Below, one piece after another: positions 1-7,136 of a stretch of 64,000 nucleotides of DNA. The stretch lies in the NCBI GenBank assembly GCA_964398185.1, contig CAYNML010000021.1, positions 1 to 64,000 on the forward strand, given 5' to 3'. The stretch comes from Fen-1058 sp964398185. GTDB taxonomy: Bacteria > Chloroflexota > Anaerolineae > Fen-1058. The translations under genes and the position numbers were made by a program. Numbering within the stretch: the stretch's first letter is position 1; each line of letters opens with the position of its first letter. Below the pieces are notes generated by a model. That model was not told where the DNA came from and made no database searches. It was given only the letters and a program-made list of their open reading frames with translations.

Positions 1-437
1 TTCGGGACATGGTTCTTCTCCAGTGAGAGTTTTATTCAACTTGTGTGCAGACGTACTGAAGATGTGTTGCTTGAAACCGGGTGGGCATCGCCAAAACAGT
101 CGCGTGCTGATCGGCCTCCTTTCATGCGTTGGGCGTTTTTTGCGCCTGCTGTGTGCGAAAGATGAGGAGAGGGTGTCACCATACGTGTTCACGTTGGTCC
201 AGTCTTATGCATGCCTGGCGAATCCTTCAAGGATGACATGCGTTGTTCACCCTACACGGCCTTGGGGACTATAGTTGTAACTCAAACGTCAGGTTGAGTG
301 TTAGTGGGAGGTGTCGCTATCTCGACATGACAAATGTAATGAGCTCAGGGGTGACGATTGTGGGGAGAGCGATGTACTTTGTCACCGTCTCGGATCATTT
401 GATATGCCCCTTTGACTGAAAACGCCCGCCCCTGGGG
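1..437. other. No recognisable gene at left edge
   Basis: I see no convincing gene here. One 83-codon reading frame starts at 23, but its product has no family features and an odd composition, and there is no ribosome binding site. The stretch looks less GC-rich than everything after it and lacks the GATCG words common in neighbouring genes. It ends at a short palindrome (433-448, TGGGGTTA/TAACCCCA) that overlaps the nadE stop codon. It may be a decayed region or a poorly assembled contig end. Confidence 0.4.
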
Positions 438-1277
438 TTAATAACCCCAATCGCGCAGATACAAAAAGTCGATGCCCACCGTGCGCTTGCTGAGCTTGGC
501 GATCAGCGGGCCGCGCCGCTTGAACTGCATCGTGCGGATCAACTTCCACACGCGTTCCACGTACACCCGATCGAACCCCGCCTCGATCGCTTCTTCCGGC
601 GAGTAGCGTTCATCCACCAGCAGGTACAAGAGCTGATCGACCTCCGCGTAAGTCAGGCCCATCTCGTCTTCGTCGGTCTGGCCGATCCACAAATCGGCGG
701 ACGGCGGCTTGGCCACGATCGGCTCCGGCACCCCGATGGCCCGCGCTAGTTCGCGCACTTGCGTCTTGTACAGATCGCCGATCGGGTTGACGGCGGACGC
801 CATATCGCCGAAGAGTGTGCCGTAGCCCAGCAGCAATTCGGTCTTGTTGCTGGTGCCGATCACCAATCCCTTGTGGGCAGCGGATCGATCGAACAACACG
901 ATCATGCGGGCGCGCGCCATCAGGTTGCCCTGGCGCAGCGGCGTGATGCCCGGCGTGGCGGCGATGAGCGGATCGACCATGGCGCTGATGTCCACGGTTT
1001 CGCTGTGGATGCCCAGCGCGTCGATGACCAGCTGCGCGTGATCGAGGCTGTCTTGCGACGAGGTGCGATACGGCAGGCGCACCGCATAGACGTTGTGCGC
1101 GCCGATAGCCTGCGCCGCCAGATAACACGCCAGCGCCGAATCGATGCCGCCCGACAGGCCGATGACGGCGTGCTCGATGCCGACCTTGCGAATCTCGTCG
1201 CGCAAAAAGGTCTTTAAGACCGTGCGCGCCAGATCGGTGTTGATGTGCAGCTTGTGAGTGAGATCAGGAGGAGTCAT
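438..1277 (-). CDS. nadE: NAD(+) synthase, ammonia-type domain
   Basis: Cytoplasmic last step of NAD synthesis: ATP-dependent amidation of deamido-NAD. At 279 residues it is the length of a stand-alone NadE. The PP-loop ATP site SGGIDSA lies near residues 42-48, and KTELLLGYGT and a GDLYKT-type motif follow in the usual order. It is downstream of, and co-directional with, a nitrilase-type amidase (1320-2171) that very probably feeds it ammonia from glutamine. The 42-base spacer is a degenerate 7-base repeat, and I see no Shine-Dalgarno sequence before the ATG. The stop codon sits inside a small palindrome. Confidence 0.95.
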   Translation of the reverse strand: MTPPDLTHKLHINTDLARTVLKTFLRDEIRKVGIEHAVIGLSGGIDSALACYLAAQAIGAHNVYAVRLPYRTSSQDSLDHAQLVIDALGIHSETVDISAMVDPLIAATPGITPLRQGNLMARARMIVLFDRSAAHKGLVIGTSNKTELLLGYGTLFGDMASAVNPIGDLYKTQVRELARAIGVPEPIVAKPPSADLWIGQTDEDEMGLTYAEVDQLLYLLVDERYSPEEAIEAGFDRVYVERVWKLIRTMQFKRRGPLIAKLSKRTVGIDFLYLRDWGY

Positions 1278-1314
1278 GTTGGTTGTTGGTTACTGGTAGT
1301 TGGTTGTTGGTCGA
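1278..1314. repeat. Degenerate heptanucleotide repeat (GTTGGTT family)
   Basis: About five imperfect units of seven bases (GTTGGTT, GTTGGTT, ACTGGTA, GTTGGTT, GTTGGTC). They fill the spacer between the amidase stop and the nadE start, so they form the immediate 5' context of the nadE start codon. The reverse complement (AACCAAC) recurs at 9527-9590. Confidence 0.85.
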
Positions 1315-1319
1315 GGACG

Positions 1320-2171
1320 TTACCTCTCGCCGGTGATGCGCCGCAATTCACGCAGCGTCAATTCCGGACGCTCGTCGCGCAGCAGCGGCGTGCGGGCGCG
1401 GCTGCGGCGGATCTGGTTGAGATCGATCTCGGCCACGGTCAGCGCCTCTTCAAAGTAGGGCGCTTGCGTGACGAGATCGCCGTCGGGATTGAAGATGGTC
1501 GATCCGCCCCAGAAATTTTGCCCGTCCTCAAAGCCCACGCGATTGGAGTGAATCACGTAGTTGCCGAAGATCGCCGCGTATGACTTGTTGATATTTTCCA
1601 CAAAGCGCGCCGAGGCCAGACGATCTTCGTCGTTCAAGCCGCGCCCCGGGCTGGCCGAGGTCAGCAGCAGCACATCCGCGCCGTCGAGCCACGCCAGGTA
1701 GGGCGGGCTGAGATGCCAGAAGTCTTCGCAGATCAAAAGCGCCATGCGGCCAAAGCGCGTGTCGAAGGCGCGAATGCTATCGCCCGCGTCGAAGAAGCGG
1801 CCCTCGTCAAACATGCCATAGGTGGGCAGATACACTTTGCGGTGCACGTGCACGATCTGCCCGCGCGACAGATACGCGCCCGACGTGAAATAGCGCCCGC
1901 GCTCATCGACCTCGGCAAAACCGACGACCAGATCGAGCCGCTGGCTGGCTTCCAGCATCGAATGGATCAATGGATCGGAGGGCGCCGCCTTGTGTGCGGT
2001 ATGCGCCATGGCGTCTTGCAACATGTAACCGGTCAGCGAAAGTTCGGGAAAGACCAGCAAGTCCACTTTCTCACGCGCGGCCCGATCCACAAACATCATG
2101 TGCGTTTCGCAGTTGGCGCGCACATCGGCTAGCTGGGGACTGATCTGAGCGAGACCAACGGTGATCTTCAT
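1320..2171 (-). CDS. Nitrilase-superfamily amidase, glutaminase partner of NadE
   Basis: A 283-residue carbon-nitrogen hydrolase. The catalytic Glu is in FPELSLTGY (about residue 43), the Lys in HRKVYLPTYGMFDEGRFF, and the Cys in LLICEDFWH. This arrangement is that of the glutaminase domain of glutamine-dependent NAD synthetases. In many bacteria that domain is fused in front of the synthetase; here the two are adjacent cistrons in the same order. Most likely it hydrolyses glutamine and passes ammonia to NadE. A good promoter lies at 2213-2241. A general omega-amidase activity is the alternative. Confidence 0.88.
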   Translation of the reverse strand: MKITVGLAQISPQLADVRANCETHMMFVDRAAREKVDLLVFPELSLTGYMLQDAMAHTAHKAAPSDPLIHSMLEASQRLDLVVGFAEVDERGRYFTSGAYLSRGQIVHVHRKVYLPTYGMFDEGRFFDAGDSIRAFDTRFGRMALLICEDFWHLSPPYLAWLDGADVLLLTSASPGRGLNDEDRLASARFVENINKSYAAIFGNYVIHSNRVGFEDGQNFWGGSTIFNPDGDLVTQAPYFEEALTVAEIDLNQIRRSRARTPLLRDERPELTLRELRRITGER

Positions 2172-2212
2172 AGCGCCTCGTTGTTTGAAGGAATGTCGCA
2201 GTTACACAAGAA

Positions 2213-2241
2213 AGTGTACACTCGACACTTAGTCTTGTCAA
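2213..2241 (-). promoter_or_regulatory. Sigma-70-type promoter of amidase-nadE operon
   Basis: Read on the minus strand: TTGACA (2236-2241), a 17-base spacer and TACACT (2213-2218), about 40 bases before the amidase ATG. The -35 box overlaps the 3' end of the lgt-like gene. Confidence 0.65.
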
Positions 2242-3029
2242 CCGGCGTCAGCCGCGGCGGGCGATGGGGACGATCGGCGTTTCACGCGCAGCCGCACCAA
2301 TGCGATCAGCGCGACGCCGCAGAGCAGGGCATCCAACACTTGATCGATCCGCCAGCCGTTGATGAGCGGGACATCGTCGCCGCGCGTGAAGCCAAGGACG
2401 AAAGCGCCCGCGCTGTAAGCGGCGATGAACAGCCAGTACCGCGCGCCGACTGGCCACGCTTTGCGGCGCGTGAACCACAACAGCAGGAACACCAGCAGCG
2501 ACCACAGCACGCCCATCAGCTGAGTGGGCCAGCGCGGATTCGTCAGGCCATACCAATCGGGCGCGTCGATCGCCAGGAAAAAGAAAGGCTGTCCGGGGAA
2601 CAACTCTTTACCGTAGGCGGTCGCGGACAGATATGATCCGATCCAGCCGAAGCACGCTGCCAGCGCTGTGCCGATCGCCAGCAGATCGAGGATCAGCATG
2701 GGCGACGACTGCCGCCGCGCGATCAACCACGCCCCGATCGATCCACCCACCAACCCGGCCTGCCAGCTCAAGCCGCCCAGCCACAGGCGCGGAATCTCAG
2801 CCAGGTGATCTTGATAGTAAAGCCAATTGATCAGCCCGTAGCCGAGGCGGGCCGCAATAACGCCCAACACCACCGCGGCGAGGATCGCGTCGAGCACGGT
2901 GGCCGATCGGATGTGCCGCCGCCGCGCTTCGCTCAGACTGACGAGCGTACCTGACACCAAGCCCAGCACCAGACATACTGCGTAGGTGGTAATCGTCAGA
3001 CCTTCCATCTGCCAGAAGATCGGTTGCAT
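2238..3029 (-). CDS. Lgt-like (prolipoprotein diacylglyceryl transferase family) membrane protein, divergent
   Basis: A 263-residue polytopic membrane protein with the Lgt layout: N-terminal helices, GGLSWQAGLVGG (about 95-106), the signature region near residue 130, the PTQL motif, and a C-terminal FTRGDD segment. Lgt transfers diacylglycerol from phosphatidylglycerol to lipobox cysteines. However, the signature usually written GR-x-GNF or GR-x-GCF reads GWIGSYL here, and the position of the E. coli essential His (FHGGL) is Gln (WQAGL). The Arg and Asn of the signature are therefore absent. Lipobox proteins are present in this window (3125, 22140, 57877), so the cell probably has Lgt activity, from this protein or from another copy. 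Confidence 0.75.
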   Translation of the reverse strand: MQPIFWQMEGLTITTYAVCLVLGLVSGTLVSLSEARRRHIRSATVLDAILAAVVLGVIAARLGYGLINWLYYQDHLAEIPRLWLGGLSWQAGLVGGSIGAWLIARRQSSPMLILDLLAIGTALAACFGWIGSYLSATAYGKELFPGQPFFFLAIDAPDWYGLTNPRWPTQLMGVLWSLLVFLLLWFTRRKAWPVGARYWLFIAAYSAGAFVLGFTRGDDVPLINGWRIDQVLDALLCGVALIALVRLRVKRRSSPSPAAADAG

Positions 3030-3036
3030 GCGCGCC

Positions 3037-3042
3037 AGTATA
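3037..3042 (-). promoter_or_regulatory. Extended -10 box 7 bases before lgt-like start
   Basis: On the minus strand TGC-TATACT is an extended -10 element that ends 7 bases before the ATG at 3029. The transcript would be leaderless or nearly so. No clear -35 box is seen. Confidence 0.45.
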
Positions 3043-3064
3043 GCACACCAGCACGCGCTTGTGT

Positions 3065-3093
3065 TTGACGCGCTCCCTGCGCTCGGTTATACT
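3065..3093 (+). promoter_or_regulatory. Sigma-70-type promoter of solute-binding lipoprotein gene
   Basis: TTGACG (3065-3070), a 17-base spacer and TATACT (3088-3093), 31 bases before the ATG at 3125. Divergent from the lgt-like promoter. Confidence 0.65.
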
Positions 3094-3124
3094 CACGCCA
3101 CTTTCGCAAGCTGGTTAGAGGGTT

Positions 3125-4420
3125 ATGATTCAGCGTAAAACATGGTTGATACTTATCGCTGCCTTGGTGCTGGCCGCCTGCGCGCCGACGGACGCCACGC
3201 CCGCCGCCACAGCCCCGCTGCGGCCGGAAGGGCAGGAACTGATTTTGTGGCACTCGTTCGAGGGCGCGCTGCGCGACGCGCTGCTGAAGCAGGTGGATGA
3301 ATTCAACGCCATCAATCCGTGGCGCATCGTCGTCGTGCCGGAATATCACGGCGACGCCCAAACGGTGGGCCGTGAACTGGCGGCCGCGATCAAGGCGGGC
3401 GCTGCGCCCGAACTGGTTATTCGCGATCCGTCGGATGTGTGGGCCCTGGGCGACGCCGTCGTGCCCCTGCAGACCTACGTAAACGATCGGCGCTTTGGCT
3501 TGACGGCCGATGATGTGCAGGACATCTATCCGGCCATGCTGGATATGGCCCGCGATCCGAAGGAAAAAACGCTGCTCAGCTTTCCGCTGGGTGGCGAAGG
3601 CGTGGTGCTGGTCTACAACGCCGACCGCCTGGCCAAACAGAATTACTTCACGCCGCCCACCTCGTGGCCCTTGTTCAAAGAAGTCTGCCAGGCAACCACA
3701 CTCGATACCACCGGCGACAACCGCGTGGACGTGTACGGCTTCGGCTTCGATCCGCGCGCGGACTTTGCCACGGCCTGGTTGAACAGCCGCGGCGGATCGA
3801 TTTTGAACGAAGAAGGCACGCACACGTCCTTCAATAGCGACGAAGGCGTGCGCACCCTGGCCCTCCTGCAGGAAACCGCCAAGAGCGGTTGTTTCCTGAA
3901 TAGCGGTGCAAATGCCATCCGTGATTTTGCGCGCGGCAAAGTGGCGCTGATTTTTGCGCAGACCACGCAGCTGCCGGAAATCTTCGACGCGGTAGAAGCG
4001 CGCGGCGGTTTCCGCTGGAACGTATCGCCCGTGCCGTACGGCCGGCGCGATCCGACGCTGACGATCAGCGGCCCGTCGTGGGTCATGTTGAAAAGCACAC
4101 CGTCCAAGCAGCTGGCCAGCTGGCTGTTTATCCGCTGGTTCGCGGAGACGCCGCAGGCGGTGCGCTGGTCGCAGTTGACGGGCCTGCTGCCGCTGCGCCA
4201 GTCGGCGGGTCTGGGGCTGGCCGATGAGTTTGCCGCCAACGCTGGCCTGAAAGTCGCCTTCGATCTGCTCACGGTGGCGCAGGCGCAGCCCGACGTGCCG
4301 CAGTGGGACGCCATCGCCGAGCTGCTCGTGCACGCCGTTAGCGCCTCGGTGCAAGGCAACGATCCGCAGCAGATGCTGAACGAAGCGGCGCAGGCCGCCG
4401 ATAATTTGTTAAACCAGTGA
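3125..4420 (+). CDS. Extracellular solute-binding lipoprotein, ABC sugar-transporter type
   Basis: A 431-residue family 1 solute-binding protein. Residues 1-19 form a lipoprotein signal ending in the lipobox LAAC. The mature part begins with a low-complexity Ala/Pro/Thr linker, followed by the typical LILWHSFEGALRDALLKQV start of the periplasmic-binding fold and a NADRLAKQNYFTPPTSW segment seen in sugar-binding members. It would sit outside the membrane and capture a sugar or polyol. No permease or ATPase gene is adjacent, so its transporter must be elsewhere. An inositol-phosphatase-family gene starts 8 bases downstream, suggesting co-transcription. Confidence 0.88.
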   Translation: MIQRKTWLILIAALVLAACAPTDATPAATAPLRPEGQELILWHSFEGALRDALLKQVDEFNAINPWRIVVVPEYHGDAQTVGRELAAAIKAGAAPELVIRDPSDVWALGDAVVPLQTYVNDRRFGLTADDVQDIYPAMLDMARDPKEKTLLSFPLGGEGVVLVYNADRLAKQNYFTPPTSWPLFKEVCQATTLDTTGDNRVDVYGFGFDPRADFATAWLNSRGGSILNEEGTHTSFNSDEGVRTLALLQETAKSGCFLNSGANAIRDFARGKVALIFAQTTQLPEIFDAVEARGGFRWNVSPVPYGRRDPTLTISGPSWVMLKSTPSKQLASWLFIRWFAETPQAVRWSQLTGLLPLRQSAGLGLADEFAANAGLKVAFDLLTVAQAQPDVPQWDAIAELLVHAVSASVQGNDPQQMLNEAAQAADNLLNQ

Positions 4421-4427
4421 GCTCACC

Positions 4428-4900
4428 ATGTCCGATCGACTTGACTTTGCCCTGCAGATCGCCCGCGCCGGTGGCCGGGTACTGCGCGAGCGTTACCTCA
4501 CCCCGCGCGAAATTCACGCCAAAGGCTGGCGCGATTTCTACACCGACGCGGACACGGCGGCCCAGCAGATCGTTGTCGATCTGATCCGATCACATGAGCC
4601 GCAGGCGGCCATTCAGGCCGAAGAAGGTCTGGAGCCGCCGCCGGGCGCGACGGCGTTGTGGGTGATCGATCCGCTGGATGGCACCACCAATTACGCGCGG
4701 CAGTTCCCGGTATTTTCGGTGTCTATCGCCTATGTGGAGCAGGGGCAGCCGCAGCTGGGCGTGGTGTACGATCCCGTGCACGAGCGTGTCTTTTTTGCCG
4801 AGCGCGAGCAGGGGGCCTACCTCAACACCGATCGGCTGTACGCGGCGACAACGGCCGACATCGGTTCCGCCATCGTCGCGTTGGATTGGGGACGCGGCGA
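4428..4900 (+). CDS. Inositol monophosphatase family protein, 3' end lost in assembly gap
   Basis: About 157 N-terminal residues of a family usually about 260 residues long. The Mg-binding motifs are visible: EE (AEEGLEPP, about 65-66) and WVIDPLDGTTNYA (about 76-88). The enzyme would dephosphorylate inositol-1-phosphate or a related sugar or nucleotide phosphate (SuhB/CysQ family; the substrate cannot be set from this fragment). The reading frame enters the N run at 4901, so the C-terminal metal site is not visible. It follows the solute-binding gene after 7 bases. Confidence 0.88.
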
Positions 4901-5000
4901 NNNNNNNNNNNNNNNNNNNNNNNNNNNNNNNNNNNNNNNNNNNNNNNNNNNNNNNNNNNNNNNNNNNNNNNNNNNNNNNNNNNNNNNNNNNNNNNNNNNN
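4901..5000. other. Assembly gap (100 N)
   Basis: Exactly 100 N bases, the usual placeholder for a scaffold join of unknown length. The 5' end of the CsoR-type gene and the 3' end of the IMPase gene are missing here. Adjacency across the gap is not proven. Confidence 0.99.
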
Positions 5001-5234
5001 TTGAAGCGCATCGAAGGGCAGGTGCGCGGTGTGCAGAAAATGCTGGACGAAGATCGTGATTGCCACGAGATCGTGCAGCAGTTGGCCGCCATCCGATCGG
5101 CGGTGCAGGGCGCGAGCGTGATGTTCATGCGGCAGTATGCGTCCGACTGTCTGATGAGTTCCGACAAGACCGATCGGGCCTCGCGTGAAATATTGATCGA
5201 CGATTTGCTCCAGTTGCTGGGCAAAGCGCCATAG
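5001..5234 (+). CDS. CsoR/CstR-family transcriptional repressor, 5' end missing
   Basis: 77 C-terminal residues of a DUF156 (CsoR/FrmR/CstR) all-helical repressor, starting within the hallmark RIEGQVRGV. The first conserved Cys is in DRDCHEIV and the second in YASDCL. The His four residues before the second Cys in copper-sensing CsoR is Tyr here. A Cys pair without the His is what persulfide-sensing CstR proteins show. The next genes, 14 bases on, encode two OsmC proteins and thioredoxin, which fits a sulfur or peroxide stress regulator. The specific ligand is inference. Confidence 0.85.
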   Translation: MKRIEGQVRGVQKMLDEDRDCHEIVQQLAAIRSAVQGASVMFMRQYASDCLMSSDKTDRASREILIDDLLQLLGKAP

Positions 5235-5248
5235 GAAGAAGTGAGAGC

Positions 5249-5680
5249 ATGAGCGAGAATACCAAGTCAGGACATTTAGTGTGGGAAGGCCAGGGGGTGG
5301 CGTTTCGCGTCATGGGCGGATCGGGTTATCAACTTCGCTTCGATAATCCCCCCAGCCCCAGCGGCACCAGCCCGATGGAACTGGTCGCGCTCGCTTCGGC
5401 GGGCTGCACGGCCAGCGATGTGATTTCGATCCTGCAGAAGAAGCAGCAACAGGTCACTGAGTTCGAAGTGAATGTCGTGGGCGTACGCGCTGCTGAGCAT
5501 CCCAAGGTCTTCACCGAGATCGATCTGGAATACGTGGTCACCGGCCGTGGCATCGATCTGAAGGCAGTCGAACGCGCCATCGAACTGTCGCTAACCAAGT
5601 ACTGCTCGGTGAACCTGATGCTGGAAAAGGCCGTGAAGATCAATCACCGCTATCGCATCGTCGAAGTCGAGGCCGCGTAA
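5249..5680 (+). CDS. OsmC family peroxiredoxin-like protein (copy 1)
   Basis: 143 residues, normal for OsmC/Ohr. Both redox cysteines are present: ALASAGCTASDVI (about residue 52) and LTKYCSVNLM (about 117). OsmC proteins reduce organic hydroperoxides with a reactive Cys pair in the cytoplasm. A clear Shine-Dalgarno (GGAAG) precedes the ATG, 14 bases after the repressor stop. It is one base from a second OsmC gene, so the two are probably translated together and may form a heteromer or have divided substrates. Confidence 0.92.
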   Translation: MSENTKSGHLVWEGQGVAFRVMGGSGYQLRFDNPPSPSGTSPMELVALASAGCTASDVISILQKKQQQVTEFEVNVVGVRAAEHPKVFTEIDLEYVVTGRGIDLKAVERAIELSLTKYCSVNLMLEKAVKINHRYRIVEVEAA

Positions 5681-5681
5681 G

Positions 5682-6101
5682 ATGGGCACGGCGACGACGA
5701 CGGTGCAGTGGTTGTCCGGCAAGCGCTTTGTCGGCATCGATTCCACCAATCATGCGGTAGTCATCTCCTCGAAGGACGAAGGGGTGGGCGTCAAACCGTC
5801 GGATCTGCTGCTCATCGCGCTGGCGAGCTGCACCGCCGTTGACGTGGTGGAGATTCTCTCCAAGAAACGCCTGCCGCTGGATGCGCTGGAGATCATCACG
5901 ACGGGCGAGCAGGATGCTGATCCGCCGTGGACGTTTCGCAAGATTCACTTGCGGTACCGCTTGAGCGGCCGAGGCTTGACCGACAAGGCCGTGGAGCAGG
6001 CGATTCAATTGTCGGAAGAGAAGTATTGTTCGGTCGCCGCCACCGTGCGCGCGACCGCGGAAATAACGACTGAGTTTGAGATCATCCGTGAGGGAGAATA
6101 G
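5682..6101 (+). CDS. OsmC family peroxiredoxin-like protein (copy 2)
   Basis: 139 residues, clearly paralogous to the preceding gene but diverged. Cysteines are in ALASCTAVDVVEIL (about residue 47) and EEKYCSVAATV (about 110). It starts one base after the copy 1 stop and ends 3 bases before thioredoxin, so the cluster is an operon. Thioredoxin is a plausible electron donor for regenerating the disulfide form. Confidence 0.92.
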   Translation: MGTATTTVQWLSGKRFVGIDSTNHAVVISSKDEGVGVKPSDLLLIALASCTAVDVVEILSKKRLPLDALEIITTGEQDADPPWTFRKIHLRYRLSGRGLTDKAVEQAIQLSEEKYCSVAATVRATAEITTEFEIIREGE

Positions 6102-6104
6102 AAC

Positions 6105-6443
6105 ATGAAAGAGCCAATTCACGTTTCCGATGCGAATTTCGAGAAGACCGTGTTGCAGTCCAAAGTGCCGGTGATTGTGGACTTTTGGGCGCCATGGTGC
6201 GGGCCGTGCCGCATGGTGGCCCCCGTGCTGGACAAGCTGGCCGGCGAGTATGAAAACAAGATCGTCGTGGCCAAGGTCAACACCGACGACAATCCCGAAT
6301 GGGCCATGAAGTACGGCGTGCAGGGCATTCCCACCATGCTGTTCGTCCGCGATGGGCAGATCGTCGATCGGGTGGTGGGCGCGCAGCCGTATCCCGTCAT
6401 CAAAGGCCGCATCGACAAGCTGATCGCGCCGGTCGCCGCGTAA
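6105..6443 (+). CDS. trxA: Thioredoxin
   Basis: 112 residues with the active site WAPWCGPCRM (about 30-39) and the cis-proline loop GVQGIPTMLF (about 72-81), a complete classical thioredoxin. It reduces protein disulfides in the cytoplasm and here probably serves the two upstream OsmC proteins. It is the last gene of the operon: a strong rho-independent terminator follows within 10 bases. Confidence 0.97.
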   Translation: MKEPIHVSDANFEKTVLQSKVPVIVDFWAPWCGPCRMVAPVLDKLAGEYENKIVVAKVNTDDNPEWAMKYGVQGIPTMLFVRDGQIVDRVVGAQPYPVIKGRIDKLIAPVAA

Positions 6444-6452
6444 GTGATTCGC

Positions 6453-6494
6453 AGACTTCGGAAGCGCGCCGCGAAGCTTCCGAAGTCTTTTTTG
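6453..6494 (+). terminator. Rho-independent terminator after trxA
   Basis: Perfect 13-base stem AGACTTCGGAAGC (6453-6465) and GCTTCCGAAGTCT (6476-6488), then a T run. Confidence 0.92.
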
Positions 6495-6498
6495 CCTC

Positions 6499-6526
6499 TT
6501 GACACATAGACAAACTTCGATATAAT
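6499..6526 (+). promoter_or_regulatory. arsR promoter
   Basis: TTGACA (6499-6504), a 16-base spacer and TATAAT (6521-6526). The start codon is at 6549. Spacer and -10 box lie inside the first ArsR-type repeat (see next entry), as expected for an autorepressed gene. Confidence 0.75.
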
Positions 6527-6552
6527 AAATCCATAGACGAGCATCGATATGA
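6505..6552 (+). promoter_or_regulatory. Probable ArsR operator: two direct copies
   Basis: CATAGACAAACTTCGATAT (from 6505) and CATAGACGAGCATCGATAT (from 6532) match at 16 of 19 positions and start 27 bases apart. The first covers the spacer and -10 box, the second runs into the arsR start codon. A third copy lies upstream of arsM at 6973. The sequence shows the repeats; ArsR binding is inference. Confidence 0.6.
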
Positions 6553-6863
6553 AGAAAGTCAATCCGGTCGAATTTGCCAAGGCCATCGCCGATGAGACCC
6601 GGCAGAAAATCATGGGCCTGTGCTGCTGCGCCGAGTTGTCGGTGAACGAGATCGTCGAGCAGACCAACGTCTCGCAGCCGACGGTGTCGCATCACCTCGC
6701 CATTCTGCGCGAAGCGGGCCTGGTGACTGTGCGGCACGAAGGCAAGCAGGCGTATTACACGCTGAATCAAGAGCGCATGGCCATGTGCTGCGGACAGCTG
6801 ATGCAGGTCTTTGCGCCGGAGAGTGACGTGACCGAAGCGGTCAAGCAAGCCAGCGAGGGTTAG
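6549..6863 (+). CDS. arsR: ArsR-family arsenite-responsive repressor
   Basis: 104-residue winged-helix repressor. Helix-turn-helix: SVNEIVEQTNVSQPTVSHHL (about 33-52), wing: VRHEGKQAYYTL. A Cys cluster GLCCCAEL sits at the start of the recognition region (about 25-32) and another pair MCCGQL is in the C-terminal helix (about 78). Such cysteines are As(III)/Sb(III) ligands in this family, though the spacing differs from the E. coli ELCVCDL site. Metal binding would release the operator. Its promoter contains two likely operator copies, and an ArsM gene with a third copy lies downstream. Confidence 0.92.
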   Translation: MKKVNPVEFAKAIADETRQKIMGLCCCAELSVNEIVEQTNVSQPTVSHHLAILREAGLVTVRHEGKQAYYTLNQERMAMCCGQLMQVFAPESDVTEAVKQASEG

Positions 6864-6972
6864 GCGGCGAATCAGCGAGGCAGCGAATCAGCGATCGGCA
6901 GGATAGTGAGTGCTGATCGGGCGATTCAGGCCGACCGCAGCGGCAGAATGGCCGTTCTTTTTTGCGGAAACG

Positions 6973-6994
6973 TATAGATGGGCATCGATGTAAT
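6973..6994 (+). promoter_or_regulatory. Third ArsR-type operator copy, upstream of arsM
   Basis: TATAGATGGGCATCGATGT resembles the two copies in the arsR promoter (ATAGA-y-n3-C-w-TCGAT core). A -10-like TGTAAT ends it, as in the arsR promoter, but no good -35 box is present. It is about 140 bases before the arsM start, with a REP-like element in between. Confidence 0.5.
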
Positions 6995-7028
6995 ATGACG
7001 CGCCCTGCACGGCCGGCAGCAAGCGCAT

Positions 7029-7097
7029 GTCATTCCCGCGTGTTTTCGGCGGGAATCCAGCGGATCAGGGATGCCCGCTTGAAGCACGTGGCATGAC
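7029..7097 (-). repeat. REP-like paired-hairpin element, copy 1 (inverted)
   Basis: Outer GTCATTCCCGCG...GCGGGAATCCAG hairpin followed by a GATGCCCG...GGCATGAC part. Same design as the elements at 8189-8286 and 12219-12295, but in opposite orientation. It lies between the ArsR-like site and arsM. Confidence 0.75.
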
Positions 7098-7136
7098 GTA
7101 GACCGCGATCAATCTCAATCTATCAGGAGAAATGGC

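Noticed and set aside
23..274. Possible 83-residue protein at the left edge
   Set aside because: No ribosome binding site, no family features, odd composition.
2996..4354. Long minus-strand frame opposite the solute-binding protein gene
   Set aside because: A shadow frame in GC-rich DNA; the plus-strand gene has a lipoprotein signal, promoter and family motifs.
4428..5234. A single long protein joining an inositol-monophosphatase domain to a CsoR domain
   Set aside because: The frame runs through 100 N bases by chance; the two parts are different genes on either side of an assembly gap.
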